In this document: in pieces, positions 8,841 through 15,060 of the stretch | How positions within the stretch are numbered: position 1 is the stretch's first letter | Layout of the letters: each line of letters opens with the position of its first letter | NCBI GenBank assembly: GCA_030682655.1 | Contig: JAUXNU010000013.1 | Span: 1 to 35,523, forward strand | Length of the DNA: 35,523 nt | Source: Actinomycetota bacterium | GTDB lineage: Bacteria > Actinomycetota > Coriobacteriia > Anaerosomatales > JAUXNU01 | Direction: 5' to 3' | Made by a program: the position numbers and the translations under genes | Notes under the pieces: generated by a model | Seen by the model: the letters and a program-made list of their open reading frames with translations, nothing else | Told to the model about the DNA's origin: nothing | Databases searched by the model: none

Positions 8841-9637
8841 TGTCTGCGGGGGGCGCGCAGGTCACCGGCGCTGTCGAGCGCGACGGGGCAGTCACCATCA
8901 TCGCCGGGCCGTGCTCGGTCGAAAGCCGCGAGCAGATGCGCGAGGTCGCGGCGTGCTTGAGCGAGAACGGCATCCGGGTGATGCGAGGCGGCGCCTACAA
9001 GCCCAGGACCTCACCCTTCTCGTTCCAGGGTCTCGAGGAGAAGGGTCTCGTGCTCCTGCGCGAGGCCGCCGATGAGTACGGGCTGCAGGTCGTCACAGAG
9101 GTCACCGACTCCGCCCACGCCGAGAAGATCGCCGCCTACTCGGACATCCTGCAGATAGGCACGCGCAACATGGCGAACTTCTCGCTTCTCAAGAAGATCG
9201 GCGAGGTGACCGCAGAGTCCGGCAAGCCGGTGGTCTTCAAGCGCGGCATGGCGGCGACCATCGAGGAGTGGCTGCAAGCGAGCAACTACATCACCATGAG
9301 CGGCAACGAGAACGTCATCCTGTGCGAGCGGGGCATTCGCACGTTCGAGACAGCCTACCGCTTCACACTCGACATCGCGGCCGTGCCGGTGGTCAAGAGC
9401 CTCTCGCTTCTTCCGATCATCGTTGACGTGTCGCACCCCGCGGGTCGCGCGGACCTGGTGCCGGCGCTCTCGCGCTCGGCGATTGCTGTCGGAGCTGACG
9501 GAATCATGGTCGAGGTGCACCCGAATCCCCGCGAGGCGCTTTGCGACGGTCCTCAGTCACTCGACTTGGCAGGATTATGCAGCCTGCTTGAAGAACTAAA
9601 GCCTGTGGCGGAAGCCGTTGGCAGACACATCGGATAG
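8840..9637 (+). CDS. aroF: 3-deoxy-7-phosphoheptulonate synthase (type I beta)
   Basis: Condenses phosphoenolpyruvate and erythrose 4-phosphate in the first step of the shikimate pathway. The 265-residue TIM barrel lacks an N-terminal regulatory extension beyond ~17 residues. Motifs are [49 protein letters not shown] and the metal-site [12 protein letters not shown] with H and E in [14 protein letters not shown]. The ATG at 8840 shares one base with the chorismate mutase stop. A longer frame upstream is only the mutase gene in another phase. Without its own ACT or ferredoxin-like domain, feedback control may come through the adjacent mutase (inference). Confidence 0.94.
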   Translation: MSAGGAQVTGAVERDGAVTIIAGPCSVESREQMREVAACLSENGIRVMRGGAYKPRTSPFSFQGLEEKGLVLLREAADEYGLQVVTEVTDSAHAEKIAAYSDILQIGTRNMANFSLLKKIGEVTAESGKPVVFKRGMAATIEEWLQASNYITMSGNENVILCERGIRTFETAYRFTLDIAAVPVVKSLSLLPIIVDVSHPAGRADLVPALSRSAIAVGADGIMVEVHPNPREALCDGPQSLDLAGLCSLLEELKPVAEAVGRHIG

Positions 9638-9725
9638 CACAACAGGAACATGACGGCGGGCCCGTGAAGCAACGAACGGGACATGCAAGGCAACGAAGGT
9701 CGCGTCGTCACCTGGGGGAGTGCAG

Positions 9726-9926
9726 GTGACCGACCCGACCGTCAGGTTTTGTCCACACTGCGGCACTATCGGAACGCGCAGGCTTGGGCACTGCAAAGTG
9801 TGCAAGCTGGCGGTCTGTGAACGCTGCGGCAACATCCAGCATGTCCAGGGCGAAACCGAGATCGTGCACAACGAGTGTCTCAAGAATTCCGGCGACTCCT
9901 TCTCCATGATCAAGTTCGTGAAGTAG
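9726..9926 (+). CDS. small zinc-ribbon protein
   Basis: A 66-residue protein, or 68 if the GTG at 9720 is used. GGGGGAG (9714-9720) sits 5 nt before the GTG at 9726, so I prefer that start. Three CxxC pairs (CPHC, CKVC, CERC) and a later Cys (HNEC) imply one or two structural zinc sites of the rubredoxin/zinc-ribbon type. No catalytic or DNA-binding domain accompanies them, so function is unknown. It follows aroF by about 90 bases in the same direction and may be at the end of that transcript. Confidence 0.7.
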   Translation: MTDPTVRFCPHCGTIGTRRLGHCKVCKLAVCERCGNIQHVQGETEIVHNECLKNSGDSFSMIKFVK

Positions 9927-10198
9927 GCCGGCGGCCGCCTCCGCCAGTTCTTCCGGTTCCAGATTGAAGCCCTGGACGATGACGGTCGCGGCTCCTGTCT
10001 GCGCGGTGATGCACTCCCGTTTGTCACGACCCTTGGTGACATCGTGTTCGCTGCACCCTGCGGTGAAGGTGGCACCGTAGGCGTGCTGAGTGCGTGAGTT
10101 AGCCTTGTCATTCTCTGCGGTTTAGGCTATACAGGCCCCAGTGACTTCGCAGTACCTAATTCTGCGAGGAAGAGCGGTAGAATGAACGGGAGAGAACC
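9927..10198. other. intergenic region with feo promoter and open but unassigned frames
   Basis: Between the zinc-ribbon gene and feoA. About 180 bases (9927-10110) are open in both codon-aligned directions: a plus-strand frame after the TAG, and a minus-strand frame without an ATG/GTG/TTG start. Both read like protein, but I could not identify either. The right part carries the feoA promoter. Confidence 0.5.
10099..10133 (+). promoter_or_regulatory. feoAB promoter inside an inverted repeat
   Basis: TTGTCA (10105-10110), a 17-bp spacer and TATACA (10128-10133) make a strong sigma-70 match about 60 bases before feoA. TTAGCCT (10099-10105) and AGGCTAT (10124-10130) are inverted copies that bracket the -35 box and reach into the -10 box. 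The half-sites recall the TTAGG/CCTAA halves of DtxR/IdeR boxes, but the spacing does not match the 19-bp consensus, so the iron-repressor assignment is inference. Confidence 0.5.
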
Positions 10199-10492
10199 AT
10201 GTTTCGCAGCGCGGGACGTTTGCACCGGCATGGGAGGGGCGATCCTAATGACCGCGATACGGTCGTCGCTCTCAGAGACGGGGAGAGAGCAACGGTCATT
10301 GGCGTTCGCGGCGGCGGGCAGATGGAAGCGCGGCTCGTCAACATGGGACTTCGTCCCGGAAAGACCATCACGAAGCTTGCGGCGCTGCCCGGACGCGGGC
10401 CGGTGACCGTGGAGGTCGACGGATGCCGAGTGGCGCTAGGCCATGGGATTGCCCGCAAGCTGCTCGTAGAGCGGTCGAACGACCCCGGCTAG
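10199..10492 (+). CDS. feoA: FeoA-domain protein
   Basis: A small cytosolic SH3-like protein (97 residues) that supports the ferrous iron transporter FeoB. The FeoA domain spans ~21-92 and includes LRDGERATVIGVRGGGQMEARL, NMGLRPGKTITKL and a final GHGIARKLLV, all typical. About 20 extra N-terminal residues precede it. GGGAGAG lies 6 nt before the ATG at 10199. feoB begins nine bases after the stop, with its AGGAG overlapping the end of feoA, so the two are co-transcribed. Confidence 0.88.
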   Translation: MFRSAGRLHRHGRGDPNDRDTVVALRDGERATVIGVRGGGQMEARLVNMGLRPGKTITKLAALPGRGPVTVEVDGCRVALGHGIARKLLVERSNDPG

Positions 10493-10501
10493 GAGAAACT
10501 C

Positions 10502-12277
10502 ATGGGCGATGTGCCGTACCCCAGTAGGGTCGCCACTCTGGAGTCCGGCGCTCAGCCGAGAGTCCTCCTCGTGGGGAACCCGAACGTCGGGAAGAGCGTG
10601 GTCTTCTCCCGTCTGACGGGCGTGCGCGCGTTCTGCTCCAACTACCCCGGGACGACCGTCGAGTTCCTTGAGGGGGACATGCTCCTGGACGGCCGGAAGG
10701 TCCACGTGGTCGACGTGCCGGGCACCTACAGCCTCGAGCCGACGTGCCCGGCCGAGGACGTGGCGGTGCGCATGCTCGACGAGGGCGGCCTGGTCGTCAA
10801 CGTGGTCGACGCCACCAACCTCGAGCGCAACCTGAACGTAACGCTGCAGCTGCTCGAGCGCGGGATCCCCGTCGTCGTCACCCTCAACCTCTGGGATGAG
10901 ACGCGCCACCTTGGTATCCACATCGACGCGGACGCGCTCGCCGAACGGCTTGGCGTGCCCGTCGTGCCCACCACCGCCATCACGGGCGAGGGGATCAAGG
11001 AGCTGGTCGACGAGCTCGCACGCGCGAGCGGGTCGCCGCCGCCGAAGCCCGCCCGTTTCGAGGATGTCTGGTCCGAGATCGGCTCGATCGTCTCCGAGGT
11101 CCAGACAATCGAGCACAGGCACCACACCTGGCGCGACATCTTCGAGGACGTGAGCGTGAAACCGCGCACCGGCATCCCCTTCGCAATCGCGGTCCTCGTG
11201 GTCACCTTCCTCGTGATCCGCTTCATCGGCGAGGGGCTCATTGGGTACGTGATGGAGCCGGCGTTCGAGACTCTGTGGAGGCCCGTCGTTGAGGCCGTCT
11301 CGCGGGCGCTCGGGGGCGGGGGCTTCGTGCACGACCTGCTTGTCGGCTCGTTCGTGGTCGTCGACGGCACCAAGACGCTCGACTTCCTCCAGTCCTTCGG
11401 GTTGCTGACGACGGGTCTCTTCGTGCCGTTCGGCATGGTGATGCCCTACATCATCGCGTTCTACCTTCTGCTCGGCGTGCTTGAGGACGTCGGCTACCTC
11501 CCGCGGCTAGCGGTGCTGCTCGATCGGGTGATGCACCAGTTCGGGCTCCACGGCTACGCCGTGATCCCGCTGCTGCTCGGCTTCGGCTGCAACGTCCCCG
11601 GAATCCTTGCTACGCGGGTGCTGGACACGCGCCGGGAGCGTTTCATCGCGGCGACCATCATCTCCATCGGGGTCCCCTGCGCGGCGCTGCAGGCCATGAT
11701 CTTCGGACTGCTAGGCCGGTACGGGGGGCGGTACGTCCTCCTCGTCTACGCTGTGCTCGCCCTCGTGTGGCTGGTCCTCGGCACCTACCTGCGTCTGACC
11801 AGCAAGGACTTCCTGCCCGAGATCATCCTCGAGATACCGCCCTACCGGCGCCCGCACCTCGGGCCGCTGTGGGAGAAGCTTAGGATGCGGCTGAGGAGCT
11901 TCTTCCGCGAGGCGGTGCCGCTCGTGCTCGGCGGCGTCCTCGTAATCGACCTTATCTACATGAGCGGCGTGTTCGAGAGGGTGGCCGACGTTCTTGGACC
12001 TGTGATGGAGACGCTCTTCGGGCTCCCACCGGAGACAGCACTCGCGCTCGTGATCGGCTTCCTCCGAAAGGACGTGGCCATCGGCATGCTGGCACCCCAT
12101 GGTCTCACGGCGCTGCAGCTGGTCAAGGCATCCGTCCTGCTCGCCGTTACGTTCCCGTGCGTGGCCACGTACGCGGTGATGCTTCGCGAGCTGGGCTGGA
12201 GGGACACGGCGAAGGCGATGGGGCTCATGGCCGCTATCTCGGCTACTGTGGGCATTGCGATGAACCTGGTCTTCTAG
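10502..12277 (+). CDS. feoB: ferrous iron transport protein B
   Basis: Membrane Fe2+ transporter with a cytosolic GTPase domain, 591 residues. G1 is GNPNVGKS (25-32), the switch region NYPGTTVE, G3 DVPGTYS, G4 NLWD and G5 TTAITGEG, so the G-protein is intact. The membrane part (~225-591) has the first Gate motif with GFGCNVPGILATR and a second Gate near GFLRKDVAIGML. It is shorter than the ~770-residue E. coli protein and lacks a long C-terminal cytoplasmic tail. The cysteines proposed to line the pore are retained (GCNVPG and the later GVPCAAL and FPCVATY). Expressed with feoA; likely iron-regulated from the promoter at 10105-10133. Confidence 0.95.
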   Translation: MGDVPYPSRVATLESGAQPRVLLVGNPNVGKSVVFSRLTGVRAFCSNYPGTTVEFLEGDMLLDGRKVHVVDVPGTYSLEPTCPAEDVAVRMLDEGGLVVNVVDATNLERNLNVTLQLLERGIPVVVTLNLWDETRHLGIHIDADALAERLGVPVVPTTAITGEGIKELVDELARASGSPPPKPARFEDVWSEIGSIVSEVQTIEHRHHTWRDIFEDVSVKPRTGIPFAIAVLVVTFLVIRFIGEGLIGYVMEPAFETLWRPVVEAVSRALGGGGFVHDLLVGSFVVVDGTKTLDFLQSFGLLTTGLFVPFGMVMPYIIAFYLLLGVLEDVGYLPRLAVLLDRVMHQFGLHGYAVIPLLLGFGCNVPGILATRVLDTRRERFIAATIISIGVPCAALQAMIFGLLGRYGGRYVLLVYAVLALVWLVLGTYLRLTSKDFLPEIILEIPPYRRPHLGPLWEKLRMRLRSFFREAVPLVLGGVLVIDLIYMSGVFERVADVLGPVMETLFGLPPETALALVIGFLRKDVAIGMLAPHGLTALQLVKASVLLAVTFPCVATYAVMLRELGWRDTAKAMGLMAAISATVGIAMNLVF

Positions 12278-12605
12278 CGGCAGCGGACTGCGAGCGGCTG
12301 TGGGAGCCGGCTCCTTCTCCACGGGTGAGAACGTTGTGCTCTGTCTCTTGAGGTGCACGGTGATCGGTTTTCGCTATGAGCGTCATGTCGTATCCTGCTC
12401 CGGGGCCACCTGCCTCTCGATGGCGCGACCTACCTTGTTGGACAGCTCACGCGTTTTCTGGTCGCCATGCCGCGGCACAGGAAACTGAGTCCGCTCTGGC
12501 GTCCCTCGGCCGAAGTGACTGCTCGGTCTCGCGCTGCTCGCGTTCGAGCTGTCTCTGCTCATGCGACCGAGATTCCAGTGCGACTGGTCCGACGAGGGCT
12601 GCGCG
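12278..12605. other. convergent intergenic region after feoB
   Basis: Between the stop of feoB and the stop of the nicotianamine-synthase-like gene. GAGCGGC and GCCGGCTC around 12290-12312 can form a 7-bp stem with one bulge just after feoB, a weak terminator candidate without a U-tract. A minus-strand frame 12383-12562 (59 codons, ATG) has no recognisable features and I do not call it. Confidence 0.45.
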
Positions 12606-13478
12606 TCACACGCGTTCGACGAGAACCACCGTATTGTTCACGGGAGGCCCCGGGTCGACCTTGTCCACGACGACGAACTCCTCTGGCAACGACAGGTCTT
12701 CGTCGCCCGCGAGGATGCGACGCAGGCCTTTCTCGTAGGTGCGCAAGGAGATGCGAGCGCCCTTTGGCAGGACATGCAGCAGGTGTCGGAGGATCTGTTG
12801 CCTCGGGTCCGCCTGCGCCGCGATCATCACGAGGTCTGGGGTCCGTCCGACCGACAGCCATCGGTGATCCCCCCTGACGACCTCGATCCGCTCAGACAGG
12901 CCGAGGCGCTGGACGACGCGGCTGGCGAGCGCCGCGAGATCCACGTCTTCCTCGATGGCGATCGTGTGTACGTGGTGGTGCGCGGCGAGCAGGATGTTCG
13001 TCAGCGGAAGAGGGCCACATCCCACGAATAGCACCTCGTCGTCCGCATGGAGCGAGGCGGCGCGGGCCTCCGCGCCCACGAGTGTGACGTAGTTGGGGTA
13101 GAAGACGAAGCGCTCCAATACCGTCCAGGGCTCATTGCTTTCGAGCACCTGCTCGGCGAAGCGTCTCTCGTGGAGACGGAAGAAGGCGGAGTGGGCGTCG
13201 CGTAGGTCTGGGAGCATGGCGCTCACGTCGGGATCAGCCAACAACGCGGCTACTAGGTTGTCCCCAGGCGCGTGCAGACGAACGACATCGTCGAGCTCTG
13301 CGTAGAGCAGACATACGTCACCGAAAGCGAGTTCGTCCTGCGCGTCTGGAGCGAGTTCGCGGATCCTATCGTGGAACGCCAGCAGATGCCGCTTGACCGA
13401 CTCGAGACTCGTTTCGCAATCCAGACAACAATCGGCAAGCTCGCGGTCGATGCTGTGGCGGTGATATGGGTTGTCCAC
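12606..13478 (-). CDS. nicotianamine synthase-like protein
   Basis: Likely transfers aminobutyrate from S-adenosylmethionine, as in nicotianamine or opine-type metallophore synthesis (family knowledge; the exact acceptor is unknown). The 290 residues hold an N-terminal helical domain with the family region LERFVFYPNYVTLVGAE (~121-137, with Y127, Y130, E137). The Rossmann methyltransferase-like domain has FVGCGPLPLT (151-160), very close to the FIGSGPLPLT of nicotianamine synthases, then LGLSERIEVVRGD and a terminal VVLVERV. I chose the GTG at 13478 because TAGGAGG lies about 10 nt upstream; a much longer frame upstream is a shadow of the lipoprotein gene. It is convergent with feoB. No opine dehydrogenase is visible here, so a complete metallophore pathway is not shown. 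Confidence 0.8.
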   Translation of the reverse strand: MDNPYHRHSIDRELADCCLDCETSLESVKRHLLAFHDRIRELAPDAQDELAFGDVCLLYAELDDVVRLHAPGDNLVAALLADPDVSAMLPDLRDAHSAFFRLHERRFAEQVLESNEPWTVLERFVFYPNYVTLVGAEARAASLHADDEVLFVGCGPLPLTNILLAAHHHVHTIAIEEDVDLAALASRVVQRLGLSERIEVVRGDHRWLSVGRTPDLVMIAAQADPRQQILRHLLHVLPKGARISLRTYEKGLRRILAGDEDLSLPEEFVVVDKVDPGPPVNNTVVLVERV

Positions 13479-13507
13479 GGCTCCACGTCCTCCTACGAGT
13501 CTGTTCC

Positions 13508-13645
13508 CTACAGCGGTACCACGAGCGGGATGTTGTTCATCCGCGTCACGCTCATCTGCACGCCGTAACCGGACGCGACGTTGTCCGGAGTGATGACTTC
13601 GGACGTGCTGCACCGCAGTCTGTTCGCTCCACGTTCGGCGGGGCG
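13508..13645 (-). pseudogene. coding remnant upstream of the nicotianamine synthase-like gene
   Basis: A minus-strand frame ending in TAG at 13508-13510 reads CSTSEVITPDNVASGYGVQ... and ends NNIPLVVPL. About 31 of its last 35 codons end in G or C, as in real genes here, yet no ATG, GTG or TTG with a ribosome binding site opens it; the only starts are internal (VQM.., MSVTRM..). It lies between the lipoprotein stop and the Shine-Dalgarno of the next gene. I read it as the 3' remnant of a lost gene. The left limit (13645) is approximate, and a short leader peptide is the alternative. Confidence 0.35.
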
Positions 13646-13665
13646 TGATCGGCGCGTTGGGCGGG

Positions 13666-14088
13666 CTAGTCGTGGAAGCCGCCAGACTCGTGAACCTGCT
13701 CGACCTCCGCCTTGAACGTCTCGAAGAGCGACATGGCAATCCGCATGGGTTCGCCCGCCTCTGCGTTTTCGGGCAGTGCTTCGACCGCATCGATGAGATC
13801 CTGGTGCGCAGCAGCGGCGTCTGCGATGTCAATCCCGTCCAGCCCCTCGGCGGCTCGCTCGACGTCCTTCCATTCGAGTGAGAGCTTCTCGACGAAGGAT
13901 CGGATATCGGCGCTCGTCGCATCAGACCCAAGCAGGTAGAAGGCTGCGAACTGATGCTCGACGTCGTGGATTGTCTCGTCAAAGGCGGCGCGCTCTTCGT
14001 CGTGAGATGAGACCTGGCACCCCGAGATGAGTCCAGCCAACGCCACGGCAACGCAGAATAGCACAAGCACTCGTCGCACGGGATCCAT
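13666..14088 (-). CDS. predicted lipoprotein of unknown function
   Basis: A 140-residue exported protein. The N-terminus MDPVRRVLVLFCVAVALAG is a signal peptide, followed by the lipobox LISGC with Cys at residue ~24. The mature part is acidic and helical, with no motif I recognise. GGGGGAG lies just upstream of the ATG at 14088, which I chose over an upstream in-frame start because the signal peptide begins there. It is upstream of the nicotianamine-synthase-like gene on the same strand and may share its transcript. A role in metal binding is conceivable but not shown. Confidence 0.75.
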   Translation of the reverse strand: MDPVRRVLVLFCVAVALAGLISGCQVSSHDEERAAFDETIHDVEHQFAAFYLLGSDATSADIRSFVEKLSLEWKDVERAAEGLDGIDIADAAAAHQDLIDAVEALPENAEAGEPMRIAMSLFETFKAEVEQVHESGGFHD

Positions 14089-14255
14089 ACTCGCTCCCCC
14101 CTTGGGCAAGACGTTGCGCACACGGCAACGGTGAGTCAGCAAGCCCACCATCGGAGTCCATCCTATCAGTGTTCACAGCGACGCACCCGACCGCGAACCC
14201 CGACGCGGGGTAGGTAGTGTCTGTGGGCGTTGCGAATCCCCCAAGGAGGTGTCGG

Positions 14256-14972
14256 ATGGAAGAGAAGGCGATTGGCTGTGCACGTCCAACCGGGGCCGTC
14301 GTCGGCGAGGAGCCGGTCAAGGAAATCGAATCAGTCGATACAGCGCGAAAGGAAGTCTCTATGAGCAAGATCATGGTGGGGCGTGCGGCCCCCCCCGATT
14401 TCACCGCACCCGCATACCACAACGGCGGGTTCGCGCAGGTCAAGTTGTCGGATTATCTGGGCAAATGGGTCGTTCTATGCTTCTACCCGGGTGACTTCAC
14501 CTTCGTTTGACCGACCGAGTTGTCGGCGGTCGCCGCGAAGTACGATGAGTTCAAGGCTCTTGGAGCGGAGGTGATGTCGGTCAGCGTGGACACGCAGTTC
14601 GTGCACAAGATGTGGAACGAGACCGAGCTCTCGAAGATGGTCGATGGCGGTGTCCCGTTCCCCATGATCGCCGACGCGGCTGGACGCCTAGGTACGGCGT
14701 TCGGGGTCTACGACGACGAAGCGGGGGTGGACGTGCGCGGTCGCTTCATAATCGACCCGGATGGCGTGATCCAGGCCATGGGGGTGCTCACCCCGCCGGT
14801 AGGCCGGAAGGTTGAGGAGTCTTTGCGGCAGATCAAGGCGTTCCAGCACGTGCGTGAGACGGGTGGTGCCGAGGTGACTCCCTCGGGTTGGGAGCCGGGC
14901 AGGAAGGTGCTGAAGCCGGGTCCCGATCTGGTCGGTCATGTGTGGGAGGTCTGGAAGCCGGGCGACGAGTAG
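14256..14972 (+). CDS. selenocysteine peroxiredoxin (AhpC/Prx type, in-frame TGA)
   Basis: Reduces hydroperoxides. The frame runs from ATG 14256 through an in-frame TGA at 14508-14510 to TAG 14970-14972, 238 residues with Sec at 85. The TGA stands exactly where the peroxidatic Cys of AhpC-type peroxiredoxins lies: [22 protein letters not shown]. Homology continues without a shift on both sides, including the later [10 protein letters not shown] segment. AAGGAGGT (14243-14250) lies 5 nt before the chosen ATG; ATG 14361 (GGAAG upstream) would give a family-length 203-residue form. Odd points are a 35-residue N-terminal extension with a Cys (GCARPTG), and VTPSGWEPG where 2-Cys enzymes have a resolving Cys (VCPAxW). 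The enzyme is therefore probably 1-Sec, or uses C75, C8 or a partner. It needs SelA/B/C/D encoded elsewhere. Confidence 0.88.
14508..14532 (+). promoter_or_regulatory. candidate bacterial SECIS hairpin
   Basis: Immediately after the TGA (14508-14510), CGACCG (14512-14517) can pair with CGGTCG (14527-14532), leaving a 9-nt loop that contains GU. An alternative stem pairs CCGAC (14511-14515) with GTCGG (14522-14526). Bacterial selenocysteine insertion needs such a stem-loop within the coding region just 3' of UGA. The hairpin is seen in the sequence; SelB binding is inference. Confidence 0.5.
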
Positions 14973-15060
14973 AACCCAGCCCGACACGCCGCGCCAGGGC
15001 CACCCGTGTCATCTGAACCCCTGTTCGCGGCGCCCCGCGCGCGTGTACACTGACTACCCT

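Noticed and set aside
9924-10098. Read-through of the zinc-ribbon TAG (pyrrolysine or extension)
   Set aside because: The zinc-ribbon protein is complete without it and nothing else in the window suggests amber recoding.
12302-12313. GGAGCCGGCTCC palindrome after feoB as a terminator
   Set aside because: A perfect palindrome without loop. Only the larger bulged stem around it is a weak candidate.
12456-12608. Open frame continuing about 50 codons past the TGA of the nicotianamine-synthase-like gene, a possible second selenocysteine site
   Set aside because: The family ends at about this point, no hairpin like that at 14512-14532 is evident, and the extension has no homology I recognise.
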